Assembly (NCBI RefSeq): GCF_003598715.1
Contig: NZ_QZFU01000055.1
Coordinates: forward strand, 248,001 to 312,000
Origin: Nocardia panacis
GTDB taxonomy: Bacteria > Actinomycetota > Actinomycetes > Mycobacteriales > Mycobacteriaceae
DNA length: 64,000 nt
Reading direction: 5' to 3'
The notes below the pieces were generated by a model. That model worked only from the letters and a program-made list of their open reading frames with translations. It had not been told where the DNA came from and did no database searches. This document shows, piece by piece, positions 7,738 to 15,442 of the stretch. The position numbers and the translations under genes were made by a program. Each line of letters starts with the position of its first letter. Position 1 is the stretch's first letter.

Positions 7738-8940
7738 GTGTTGCGCTGGATAACTGCCGGAGAGTCCCACGGTCCCGCCCTCGTCGCCATGCTCGAGGGG
7801 ATGGTTGCCGGTGTCGAGGTCACCTCGGAGGAGATCTCGGCCCAGTTGGCGCGCCGCAGGCTGGGTTACGGACGCGGCGCCCGGATGAAGTTCGAGGCCG
7901 ACAAGGTCACCGTCGTCGGCGGTGTCCGGCATGGGCGCACCATGGGCGGCCCGATTGCCATCGAGATCGCCAATTCCGAATGGCCCAAGTGGACCACGGT
8001 CATGTCCGCCGATCCGGTCGATCCGGATGAACTGGCCGACCTGGCCCGCAACACACCCCTGACTCGCCCGCGCCCCGGCCACGCCGACTATTCCGGCATG
8101 CTCAAATACGGTTTCGATGATGCGCGCCCGGTGCTGGAGCGGGCCAGCGCCCGCGAGACGGCGGCGCGCGTGGCCGCGGGCACCGTGGCGCGGGCCTTCC
8201 TGCGGCAGGCATTCGGCGCCGAGGTCCTCTCGCACGTCGTCTCCATCGGCGCCGCCGCCGATACCGGCGGCAGCACCCCCACCACCGGCGCCGATCTGGC
8301 CGCCATCGATGAGAGCCCGGTCCGCGCCTTCGACAAAGCGGCCGAAACCGCCATGATCGCCGAGATCGAGGCCGCCAAGAAAGACGGCGACACCCTCGGC
8401 GGCGTCGTGGAGGTCGTCGTCACCGGCCTTCCGGTCGGACTCGGCTCGTTCATCAGCGGCGAGGCCCGCCTGGATTCCCGGCTCGCGGGCGCGCTCATGG
8501 GCATTCAGGCCATCAAGGGCGTCGAGGTCGGCGACGGCTTCGAGACCGCGCGCCGCCGCGGCAGCCAGGCGCACGACGAGATGCGGCCCGGCCCCGACGG
8601 AATACTGCGTTCCACCAACCGGGCAGGCGGCCTCGAGGGCGGCATGACCAATGGCGAGCCACTGCGCGTCCGCGCGGCCATGAAGCCGATCTCCACCGTG
8701 CCGCGCGCGCTGTCCACCGTCGATATGAGCACCGGCGAGGAGGCGGTGGCCATTCACCAGCGCTCGGATGTGTGCGCGGTGCCCGCGGCGGGCGTGGTCG
8801 CCGAGGCCATGGTGGCGCTGGTGGTCGCGCAGGCCGCGCTGGAGAAATTCGGCGGCGACTCCCTGGCCGAGACCGCCGAGAACATCACCAGCTACCTCAA
8901 GCGGATCGGCAACCGTCCCCACATCCCGGCGTCGCAATGA
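7738..8940 (+). CDS. aroC: Chorismate synthase
   Basis: A 400-residue chorismate synthase, the last shikimate-pathway step (EPSP to chorismate; needs reduced FMN). The N-terminus LRWITAGESHGPALVAMLEG is diagnostic. Also visible are RRRLGYGRGARMKFEADKV, FRQAFGAEVLSHVVSIG-like core sequence, TNRAGGLEGGMTNGEPL and KPISTVPRALSTVD. The GTG at 7738 is chosen because AAGGATGA lies 5 bases upstream and the protein then starts like other actinobacterial AroC. An ATG at 7621 would add 39 low-complexity residues. It overlaps aroK by an ATGA. Confidence 0.97.
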   Translation: MLRWITAGESHGPALVAMLEGMVAGVEVTSEEISAQLARRRLGYGRGARMKFEADKVTVVGGVRHGRTMGGPIAIEIANSEWPKWTTVMSADPVDPDELADLARNTPLTRPRPGHADYSGMLKYGFDDARPVLERASARETAARVAAGTVARAFLRQAFGAEVLSHVVSIGAAADTGGSTPTTGADLAAIDESPVRAFDKAAETAMIAEIEAAKKDGDTLGGVVEVVVTGLPVGLGSFISGEARLDSRLAGALMGIQAIKGVEVGDGFETARRRGSQAHDEMRPGPDGILRSTNRAGGLEGGMTNGEPLRVRAAMKPISTVPRALSTVDMSTGEEAVAIHQRSDVCAVPAAGVVAEAMVALVVAQAALEKFGGDSLAETAENITSYLKRIGNRPHIPASQ

Positions 8941-11036
8941 CCGAGCCGACCGACCCGCGCCCGCCGAGCGTGGTGCTGGTCGGGCCGCCGGGCGCGGGCA
9001 AGTCCACCATCGGACGCAAACTCGCCAAAGAACTCGGTGTCGACCTGTTCGACACCGACGCGGGCATCGAACGCGATACCGGCCGCACCATTCCGGAGAT
9101 CTTCGCCGAGGATGGCGAACCCGAATTCCGTCGCATCGAGGAGCGAGTGGTGCGCGCGGCCGTCCTGTCCGAATCCGGCATCGTCTCCCTCGGCGGCGGC
9201 GCCGTGCTCTCGGCCGCCACCCGCGCCCTGCTGCGCGGCCGCACCGTCGTCTACCTGGAAATCAGTGTGGCCGAAGGACTCCGCCGCACCGGCGCGAGCA
9301 CCAACCGCCCCCTGCTCCATGGCGACGATCCCGGCGCGAAGTACCGCGAACTCATGCGCAAGCGCAGGCCCCTCTACCGCGAGGTGGCCAGCGTCCGCCT
9401 GCGCACCGACGGCCGCAGCCCCGGCCGCGTCGTTCGCATGATCATGGCCAAACTCGGCCTCGAATCCGCCGAACCCATCCCCACCCTCCCCGCCGAATCC
9501 AACGGGATACCGCAGGGCAGCTCGCGCTCCCGCGCCCGCCGCCGCGCCCGCGCTCGCGCCGCCGCCCGCCGCCGAGCCGAGGTGGTCGGCCAGTCCCCGG
9601 AAGCCGTGGGGTCGGCAGCCACAGCTGATTTGGGCGATACCACTGCCGTGTCGCCCACCGGAACGTCCGACCGAGCCGAACCGCGCCGCGCTTCGCGCAC
9701 CAGGCGCGGCGGCAGAACCGCCAAGCGGTCGGCCGCGTCGACGGCGAACGCGGCATCGGCCGGCAGCGGCATCGCGGCATCGCAGAGTGCTGACGGAACG
9801 ATCTCCGATGGTGGCTCCACGCCGACCGATCCTGCCTGCACGCGGGGCGCTTCGTTCGCGGCGGATCGTTCGTCCACGCTGGATCGTTCGTTCGCGGCGG
9901 ATCGTTCGTCCACGTCGGGTGGTTCGTCCACGCGAGGTGGTTCGTCGACACCAGGTGGTTCGTCGACGCCGGATCGTTCATCCTCGGCGGATCGTTCGTC
10001 CACGTCGGGCGGTTCGTCCACGCGAGGTGGCTCGTCGACACCAGGTGGTTCGTCGACACCAAGCCGCTCGGACACCAACACAGCCGCTCACACGCATGAC
10101 GCGATTCACGCAGCCGTTGACGCGGCCATACCGAACAGTACAAAATCGCCCGCCGCCGAATCGGTTCCAGCCACCGGAGCGTTGTCACCGGACGAATCCA
10201 GTACGCGGCCGCGCCGGTCGCGGCGTCGTCGCCGCATCGGGTCGGACAGTTCCGACAATCCCGACGTACGAGGGAGTTCGGTGCCGGCCGATGCCGAATC
10301 CGGTATGGCCGTATCCGATTCGGCACAGCGCCGCCGAAATCCGCCGAGCCGCAATGCGATAGCTCCCAGCGACGGCGCTCGAGATGTCCGGAACCTCGCA
10401 GACGATCGCAGCGCGCAGCAAGCGACTTCACCAAGTAGGGACAATTCCGCATCCTCCGAGGTCGGATCCGCAGGACAGCAAGTTCAACACGGCGAGCGCC
10501 GCAACTCGCGCCGTCGAAAGGTCGATGGCGCGCACTCTTCCGTCAGTACGGGTGTGCAGTCAGCCGCTCCAACGAAGGGCGACCGCCTCGAAGGTGCCGC
10601 AGCCGAGGTCTCAAATGAGCGCGCGCACAAAACCAGCGTCCAGGGTGCAGTAGCCGCGCCCGCGCAACGGCGGCGGCGCGTGGCGACGCGGGCTGCCGGT
10701 GCTCCGGGGCAGACTGTGGACCCGGCCAAATCCGGCGACACGAAGACGACAACTTCTGGAGCGCTGGGGTCACGCGAACAGATCCTCGCGAGCGATAGCC
10801 CCGCCCTCGTGTCCGGCAGCACCGGAGTAGGCGAGAACCAGGCCGGTGCGCAGCGCGACACGGTGGCAGCGGGTAGAGCAGGTCCGGCGGCCGAGGACGC
10901 CCGCGGTCGAAAGGTCTCCGGGGCAATCGATTCCGGAGGGCGCGAAGCGGGCGACCGGGCGCGGCGAGACGCGGGCTCTGCTGCGGCGGGGCATGGGGGA
11001 CGACAGCAGTTGGTAGCAACAGAAGCGGAGAGGTAG
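8937..11036 (+). CDS. aroK: Shikimate kinase with a giant repetitive C-terminal extension
   Basis: A 699-residue product, against the usual 165-220. Residues 1 to about 180 are a complete shikimate kinase: Walker A VGPPGAGKSTIGRKLA, DTDAGIERDTGRTIPEIF with shikimate-binding Asp, the GGGAV loop and the lid-region RPLL. After it comes an Arg/Ala-rich stretch (RARRRARARAAARRR, about 195-215), then some 480 residues of Ser/Thr/Gly/Pro/Arg-rich, probably disordered sequence with 12 tandem hexapeptides at residues 310-381. The frame stays open to the aroB start, so the tail is probably translated as one protein. A start by ATGA overlap with aroC implies coupling. Tail function is unknown; the basic parts could bind nucleic acid. 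Confidence 0.9.
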   Translation: MTEPTDPRPPSVVLVGPPGAGKSTIGRKLAKELGVDLFDTDAGIERDTGRTIPEIFAEDGEPEFRRIEERVVRAAVLSESGIVSLGGGAVLSAATRALLRGRTVVYLEISVAEGLRRTGASTNRPLLHGDDPGAKYRELMRKRRPLYREVASVRLRTDGRSPGRVVRMIMAKLGLESAEPIPTLPAESNGIPQGSSRSRARRRARARAAARRRAEVVGQSPEAVGSAATADLGDTTAVSPTGTSDRAEPRRASRTRRGGRTAKRSAASTANAASAGSGIAASQSADGTISDGGSTPTDPACTRGASFAADRSSTLDRSFAADRSSTSGGSSTRGGSSTPGGSSTPDRSSSADRSSTSGGSSTRGGSSTPGGSSTPSRSDTNTAAHTHDAIHAAVDAAIPNSTKSPAAESVPATGALSPDESSTRPRRSRRRRRIGSDSSDNPDVRGSSVPADAESGMAVSDSAQRRRNPPSRNAIAPSDGARDVRNLADDRSAQQATSPSRDNSASSEVGSAGQQVQHGERRNSRRRKVDGAHSSVSTGVQSAAPTKGDRLEGAAAEVSNERAHKTSVQGAVAAPAQRRRRVATRAAGAPGQTVDPAKSGDTKTTTSGALGSREQILASDSPALVSGSTGVGENQAGAQRDTVAAGRAGPAAEDARGRKVSGAIDSGGREAGDRARRDAGSAAAGHGGRQQLVATEAER
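9864..10079 (+). repeat. 18-bp/90-bp minisatellite inside aroK
   Basis: Twelve in-frame 18-bp units encode hexapeptides of the type (D/G)(R/G)SST(x): DRSSTL, DRSFAA, DRSSTS, GGSSTR, GGSSTP, GGSSTP, DRSSSA, DRSSTS, GGSSTR, GGSSTP, GGSSTP, SRSDTN. A higher-order unit of 90 bp (five hexamers) is duplicated nearly exactly: 9900-9989 and 9990-10079. All units keep frame, so copy-number change would lengthen or shorten the AroK tail without breaking it. Confidence 0.9.
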
Positions 11037-11038
11037 TG

Positions 11039-12160
11039 GTGAGCGAACCGGTTCGTATCGAGGTGAAGACGGCGCAGCCGTATCCGGTGATCATCGGGCG
11101 CGGGTTGCTCGGTGAACTGGTGCAGGCCGTGGGCGGTCCGGATGACGGAGTGCGCACCGTGGCGATCTTCCACCAGCCGCCGCTGGCCGAAACCGCGGAG
11201 GCGGTGCGGAAGGCCCTGGCGGATACCGGGATCGACGCGCACCGCATCGAGATTCCGGACGCCGAGGCCGGAAAGGATCTGGCGGTGGCCGGATTCTGCT
11301 GGGAGGTGCTCGGGCGAATCGGGTTGACCCGCAATGATGTCGTGGTCAGCTTGGGCGGCGGCGCGGCGACAGATCTCGCCGGGTTCGTGGCCGCCACCTG
11401 GATGCGCGGCGTCCGTGTCGTGCACGTGCCCACCACCCTGCTCGCCATGGTCGACGCGGCCGTCGGCGGCAAAACCGGCATCAATACCGAAGCGGGCAAG
11501 AACCTGGTCGGCAGCTTCCACGAACCCGGTGCCGTCCTCGTGGATCTGGTCACCCTGGAAACGGTGCCGCGCAACGAGATCGTCGCGGGCATGGCCGAAA
11601 TCATCAAGGCGGGTTTCATCGCCGACCCGGTCATCCTGGATCTGATCGAACGCGACCCCCAAGCCGCCCTCGACCCCACCGGCGAGGTCCTTCCCGAACT
11701 GATCCGCCGCGCCATCCAGGTCAAAGCCGATGTCGTGGCCGCCGACCTCAAGGAATCCAGTCTCCGCGAAATCCTCAACTACGGTCACACCCTCGGCCAC
11801 GCCCTGGAACGCCGCGAACGCTACCGCTGGCGCCACGGCGCCGCCGTCTCCGTCGGCCTGGTCTTCGCCGCCGAACTCGGCCGCCTCGCAGGCCGCCTGG
11901 ACGACGCCACCGCCGACCGCCACCGCACCATCCTCGAAAGCGTCGGCCTCCCCACCACTTACGACGCCGACGCCCTCCCTCAACTCCTCGACTCGATGCA
12001 AACCGACAAGAAGACCCGCTCCGGAGTCCTCCGCTTCGTAGTCCTCGACGGGTTGGCCAAACCCGGCCGCCTCGAGGGACCGGACCCTTCACTACTTGCC
12101 GCCGCGTACTCCACCATCGCCCGCGAAGATGAGTCGCGTGGGGGTGCGATTCTGCTATAG
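11039..12160 (+). CDS. aroB: 3-dehydroquinate synthase
   Basis: A 373-residue DHQ synthase, the second shikimate step (DAHP to 3-dehydroquinate; NAD+ and Zn2+ dependent). Hallmarks are VVSLGGGAATDLAGFVAATW and RVVHVPTTLLAMVDAAVGGK, plus GKNLVGSFHEP, the zinc-ligand region REILNYGHTLGHALE and the late WRHGAAVSVG. Starts at 11036 and 11039 are both GTG; 11039 is preferred because GGAGAGG then sits 5 bases upstream. The start all but overlaps the aroK stop, completing an aroC-aroK-aroB operon. Confidence 0.97.
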   Translation: MSEPVRIEVKTAQPYPVIIGRGLLGELVQAVGGPDDGVRTVAIFHQPPLAETAEAVRKALADTGIDAHRIEIPDAEAGKDLAVAGFCWEVLGRIGLTRNDVVVSLGGGAATDLAGFVAATWMRGVRVVHVPTTLLAMVDAAVGGKTGINTEAGKNLVGSFHEPGAVLVDLVTLETVPRNEIVAGMAEIIKAGFIADPVILDLIERDPQAALDPTGEVLPELIRRAIQVKADVVAADLKESSLREILNYGHTLGHALERRERYRWRHGAAVSVGLVFAAELGRLAGRLDDATADRHRTILESVGLPTTYDADALPQLLDSMQTDKKTRSGVLRFVVLDGLAKPGRLEGPDPSLLAAAYSTIAREDESRGGAILL

Positions 12161-12217
12161 GCGGCAAAGGGAATGAAGTTTGCTATCTTGCCGATAAACG
12201 CACAGGTCAAGAAGCTT

Positions 12218-12243
12218 CTGCTCCCCGCGTGCGGGATGAGTCC
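12218..12243. repeat. Orphan sequence resembling a type I-E CRISPR repeat
   Basis: The segment beginning CTGCTCCCCGCGTGCGGG and ending ATGAGTCC resembles actinobacterial I-E repeats (CTGCTCCCCGCG...CGGGGATGAG) with about three bases missing. No second copy lies at a regular spacing (a weak GCGTG-containing echo lies 48 bp away) and no cas genes are near. It is in the 226-bp gap between the convergent aroB and WYL regulator genes, where nothing else is recognised. It may be a relic or chance. Confidence 0.25.
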
Positions 12244-12386
12244 GGCCGACCGGCATCGACCGGGCGATCCTCACGCGTGGGCCTGCGGTCACAGTGAATC
12301 CGGTTGGCGCGCACCCGGTCTCGATGGCCTCGCGTAGTTCGGCGGCGAAAGTGGCTCCCATGACCGGAACAAGCCGGCTAGGTGTA

Positions 12387-13385
12387 CTAACCGGAGACGT
12401 TGGTTGACTCAGTGAGTGGCTTGGGCCTGTATCGTCCAGCGACGGCCTCGGCACGTTCTCGGAGGGCGACCCGCAGTTCGTCGGGGCTCAGGGCCTCGGC
12501 AGCGGTATCCAACTGCCAGATCGCCCATACCGCGTGTCGCAGATCCTCGAATGTCACTTCGAGACGAACCCAGCCGTCCGGTTCGGACTGTTCGGCCCGG
12601 ACAGTGCGTGCGGCATTGAGCAGTTCTTCTCGCCGTGCGGATTCGACCCGGACCAGCGCGGGGATGTGGCCGTCAGCGAGAAACCGGGCGCTTCGCTCTG
12701 CCCAGATTCGGTCGAGGTCGACCTGAGCGGGGCGTTCTGCCGCTTCGGAAAGCTCTTCCGCGGCCAGCATGCGCGACAACCTGTACGTGCGATCTTCCCC
12801 GGACTTTGTGGCGAGCAGGTATGTGCGGTCTCGGACAGTGACGAGTCCGATCGGATCGACGGTGCGCCAGCGAGGTGTCCTGTCGGGTGCGGCGTAGTGG
12901 AAGCGGACCTTGTGTCCGGCGAGTACCGCGTGACGGACTTCGTCCATCACCCCGCCTGCCATTTGCTCGGTGACCAGTCGCCGCGAGAGCAGGTCGGTCT
13001 CCGGCTCGATCAGGAACCGCTTGGTGGCGTCGTCCAGAGTGGCTCGGTGGCCTTCAGGTAGTGCGTCGACCACCTTGCGCATCGCCGAAGCGAGGGCCGA
13101 GCCGAGCCCGAATGCCTTCTCGCCACGTCCCGATCCGGCGGTGAGCAGTGCGAGGGCTTCGTGATGGTTCAGGCCGGTCAGTTCGGTGCGGAACCCCGGA
13201 AGCAGGGAGAAGCCGCCGTGTCGACCGCGGTCGACGAAGACCGGCACGCCCGCCGTGGACAGCGCCTCGATATCGCGCAGCACGGTGCGAGCGGACACTT
13301 CCAGCTCGTTGGCCAGTTCGTTCGCGGTCATCCTGCCGCGCCGGCGTAGTAGCAGCACCAGCGAGACCAACCGATCGGCACGCAT
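12387..13385 (-). CDS. WYL-domain transcriptional regulator (YafY/DeoR-type HTH)
   Basis: A 332-residue regulator. N-terminal winged HTH: MRADRLVSLVLLLRRRGRMT followed by ELANELEVSARTVLRDIEAL. The central WYL domain, a ligand- or nucleic-acid-sensing SH3-like fold, spans about residues 140-220 (HKVRFHYAAPD, WRTVDPIGLV, RTYLLATKSG, TYRLSRM). A WCX-type C-terminal extension follows. The ATG at 13385 gives a standard HTH start. It is divergent from the RidA gene, and a perfect palindrome lies 19 bp upstream of its start, probably its operator. Confidence 0.9.
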   Translation of the reverse strand: MRADRLVSLVLLLRRRGRMTANELANELEVSARTVLRDIEALSTAGVPVFVDRGRHGGFSLLPGFRTELTGLNHHEALALLTAGSGRGEKAFGLGSALASAMRKVVDALPEGHRATLDDATKRFLIEPETDLLSRRLVTEQMAGGVMDEVRHAVLAGHKVRFHYAAPDRTPRWRTVDPIGLVTVRDRTYLLATKSGEDRTYRLSRMLAAEELSEAAERPAQVDLDRIWAERSARFLADGHIPALVRVESARREELLNAARTVRAEQSEPDGWVRLEVTFEDLRHAVWAIWQLDTAAEALSPDELRVALRERAEAVAGRYRPKPLTESTNVSG

Positions 13386-13403
13386 GGCTCCATTCTCGCC
13401 ATA

Positions 13404-13428
13404 AAACACGACACAGGGTGTCGTGTTT
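13404..13428. promoter_or_regulatory. Perfect palindrome between the WYL regulator and RidA genes
   Basis: AAACACGACAC at 13404-13414 and GTGTCGTGTTT at 13418-13428 form a perfect 11-bp inverted repeat with an AGG centre. It lies in the divergent 126-bp intergenic region, close to the regulator's start. This is the expected position for a DeoR/YafY-type autoregulatory operator that could also control the RidA gene. Confidence 0.7.
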
Positions 13429-13511
13429 ATTTGGCAGCCTGTTCTCTCGGGCGTCGAGGACGGTGGCCATCAGACCGCCGGGCGCTCGCGGTCGCAACGA
13501 TTGGAGTGGCA

Positions 13512-13907
13512 ATGGAACGAACAGCAGTCAACCCGGTGACGTGGTCACAAGAGATGGGCTTCAACCAGGGTGAGATCGTCTCCGGAGAATCACGGACCCT
13601 TTACATCTCGGGGCAGACCGCGATGAGCGAGGACGGTCGACCCGAGCACGACGGAGACATCGCGGCACAGCTCGCACTGGCCGCGGACAACCTCGAAGCC
13701 GTACTCAGCGAAGCCGACATGTCGCTGGCGAACCTCGTTCGCCTCAATGTCTACACCACCGACGTGGACGCGCTGTTCCCGCACTATGGCGTGCTCGCCG
13801 GACGGCTCGCAGCCGCGAGCGTCTCGCCCACGACCACGATGCTGGGGGTGACACGCCTCGCGGTCCCCGGCCAGCTGGTCGAACTCGAAGGCACCGCCGT
13901 CGCGTAA
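13512..13907 (+). CDS. RidA family protein (YjgF/UK114)
   Basis: A 131-residue RidA-family protein. Classical RidA is a trimeric deaminase that hydrolyses reactive enamine/imine intermediates released by PLP enzymes. Seen here are GEIVSGESRTLYISGQTAMS, the NLEAVLSEADMSLANLVRLNVYTTD core and a C-terminal end VPGQLVELEGTAVA. In active RidA a conserved arginine sits in a position like R of NLVRLNVY, which is present. The C-terminal glutamate of the usual IEIEAIA motif corresponds to LVELEGTAV. The ATG at 13512 is favoured over an upstream frame start that overlaps the promoter. Likely regulated by the divergent WYL protein. Confidence 0.88.
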   Translation: MERTAVNPVTWSQEMGFNQGEIVSGESRTLYISGQTAMSEDGRPEHDGDIAAQLALAADNLEAVLSEADMSLANLVRLNVYTTDVDALFPHYGVLAGRLAAASVSPTTTMLGVTRLAVPGQLVELEGTAVA

Positions 13908-13937
13908 CCACGAGCGTCACTATTCTCTTACCTCAAT

Positions 13938-13968
13938 GAGGGCCGGCGGGCATAAGCCGCCGGCCCTC
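13938..13968. terminator. Hairpin between the convergent RidA and membrane-protein genes
   Basis: Perfect 12-bp stem GAGGGCCGGCGG (13938-13949) / CCGCCGGCCCTC (13957-13968) with a 7-nt loop, 30 bp after the ridA-like stop. No T-run follows, which is common in high-GC actinobacteria. Confidence 0.65.
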
Positions 13969-14061
13969 GGCACCTTCCAGGGAAAGCGCAATGGTCCACG
14001 CCAACGCAGCCGCCAAGGCCCTGGACTTGATCCGAAAGCTCCATGCGGGGTTGAGCCTGGA

Positions 14062-14547
14062 TCAGGCAGTCACCGCTGGGAGTTGTTGAGTGGGCGGATC
14101 GGTTTCGGCCGCCGCGGAAGTGCCGTTCTTGCGGCCTGCGATCCAGCGGCCCAGCGCGACGCCGAGCAGCGCCGGTAGGAAGATGATCAGCACGATCGAG
14201 GATGCGGCGGCGGTGAGTTCGAAGAGTAGGCCGTTGTCGCCGAGGTCCAGGCGGGGGACGAAGTCGAGGAGCCAGGCGATCAGGCCGCTGCCGAGGCCTG
14301 CGGCGATGGCGGCTTTGAGCCAGCGCATGGTGAGGTCGGAGCCGTGTTCCGGGTCTATGTGGAGGGCTCGGTCTTTGCGGCCGTCGAAGAGGCCCCACAG
14401 CAGGATCGCGGCGAGGAGGACTACGAGGCAGAGGGCGCGCATCCAGGGGCCGTTGGTGGGCCAATAGACCATTGCGAAGCCGAGGGCGGCGCGAAGTAGG
14501 ACGACCAGTGCGCCGAGGGCTATGGCTCGCAACACCCAAGCATTCAT
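14062..14547 (-). CDS. Four-helix integral membrane protein, B-4DMT-transporter-like
   Basis: A 161-residue membrane protein with four hydrophobic segments (about residues 4-24, 35-52, 75-95 and 105-128 from MNAWVLR). Conserved-looking sequence includes LLWGLFDGRKDRA and a short polar C-tail. It resembles the small actinobacterial proteins annotated as B-4DMT family transporters; that name rests on memory of the MNAWVLRA-type N-terminus. The ATG at 14547 is chosen because the first helix follows directly. It lies 73 bp downstream of aroE, probably at the end of that run. Substrate unknown. Confidence 0.65.
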   Translation of the reverse strand: MNAWVLRAIALGALVVLLRAALGFAMVYWPTNGPWMRALCLVVLLAAILLWGLFDGRKDRALHIDPEHGSDLTMRWLKAAIAAGLGSGLIAWLLDFVPRLDLGDNGLLFELTAAASSIVLIIFLPALLGVALGRWIAGRKNGTSAAAETDPPTQQLPAVTA

Positions 14548-14620
14548 GTCGAACACCATAGCCCGGACCGCGGACAAGCTGAATGAGAACCTGTTCTAGA
14601 TATTGCCGGGGGTGGGCGGT

Positions 14621-15442
14621 TCAGCTCGGGAAATCCAGTGCCGCGGCCATTTCCGCACGCGGGGCCTGCCGCCCAGTGAACTGTTCGACCTGGCCGTATG
14701 CCTGGTTGAGCAGCATCTGCAACCCGCTGACCACGATGTGGCCCGCAGCGGAGACCGCCGAGGCGAGGGGGGTGGGCCAGGGGTTGTAGATGGCGTCGAG
14801 GACGACCGGGGCGGTGGCGATCGCGGTCGCGAAGGGTGCGGCTGCCTCGGCGGGGATGGTGCTCACGACCGCGCCCGCGCCCGCGCACACCTCGGTGAGC
14901 GCGAAGGGGTCGAACCCGATCACGGATGCCGAAAGGTCCAGTCGCTCGGCGAGTTCCAGTGCACTGTGCGCGCGACCGGCGTCGCGGGCGACGACGGTCA
15001 CCTCCTTGGCTCCGAGTTCGGCCAAGGCCAGCAGCGCGGGCCGAGCTGTCCCGCCCGCGCCGAGGACGACGGCCGAGGACAGTTCGGTGACTCCAGCCCC
15101 GCGCAGTGCGCCGACAACCCCGTCCACGTCGGTGCAGTCGGCCCGCCAGCCCTCGGAGAGACGCACCAATGTATTGGCCGACCCGACAAGTTCGGCGCGC
15201 TCGGTCCGCGCGGTGGCGTAGGCGAGTGCCGCCTCCTTGCCGGGCATCGTCACTGACAGCCCGACCCACTCGGGTCCAAGCCCGTCGACCAGTCCCGGCA
15301 GTTCCGCGGCGGAGCATTCGATGCGCTCATAGGTCCACGGCAGCCCAAGCGCCCGATACGCGGCCAAATGCAACTGTGGCGACCGCGAATGGGCGATCGG
15401 CTTGCCGAGGACCGCCGCCCGGCGGAGGGAATCATCTGTCAC
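14621..15442 (-). CDS. aroE: Shikimate dehydrogenase (NADP+)
   Basis: A 273-residue shikimate dehydrogenase (3-dehydroshikimate to shikimate). The N-terminal substrate domain has AAVLGKPIAHSRSPQLHLAA, and the catalytic lysine-aspartate region appears as SVTMPGKEAAL and SANTLVR...DCTDVDG. The NADP domain has VVLGAGGTARPALLALAELG. The C-terminal GLQMLLNQAYGQVEQFTG is typical. Its ATG lies inside the end of mltG (11-nt overlap), continuing the alaS-ruvX-mltG-aroE run seen in mycobacteria. With aroCKB nearby, four shikimate genes are in this window. Confidence 0.95.
   Translation of the reverse strand: MTDDSLRRAAVLGKPIAHSRSPQLHLAAYRALGLPWTYERIECSAAELPGLVDGLGPEWVGLSVTMPGKEAALAYATARTERAELVGSANTLVRLSEGWRADCTDVDGVVGALRGAGVTELSSAVVLGAGGTARPALLALAELGAKEVTVVARDAGRAHSALELAERLDLSASVIGFDPFALTEVCAGAGAVVSTIPAEAAAPFATAIATAPVVLDAIYNPWPTPLASAVSAAGHIVVSGLQMLLNQAYGQVEQFTGRQAPRAEMAAALDFPS

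Noticed and set aside
12218..12386. CRISPR array
   Set aside because: One imperfect repeat-like segment without regular spacing is not an array.
12155..12454. Small minus-strand frame between aroB and the WYL regulator gene
   Set aside because: It overlaps the regulator's end and spans the CRISPR-like segment, with no ribosome-binding site or family resemblance.
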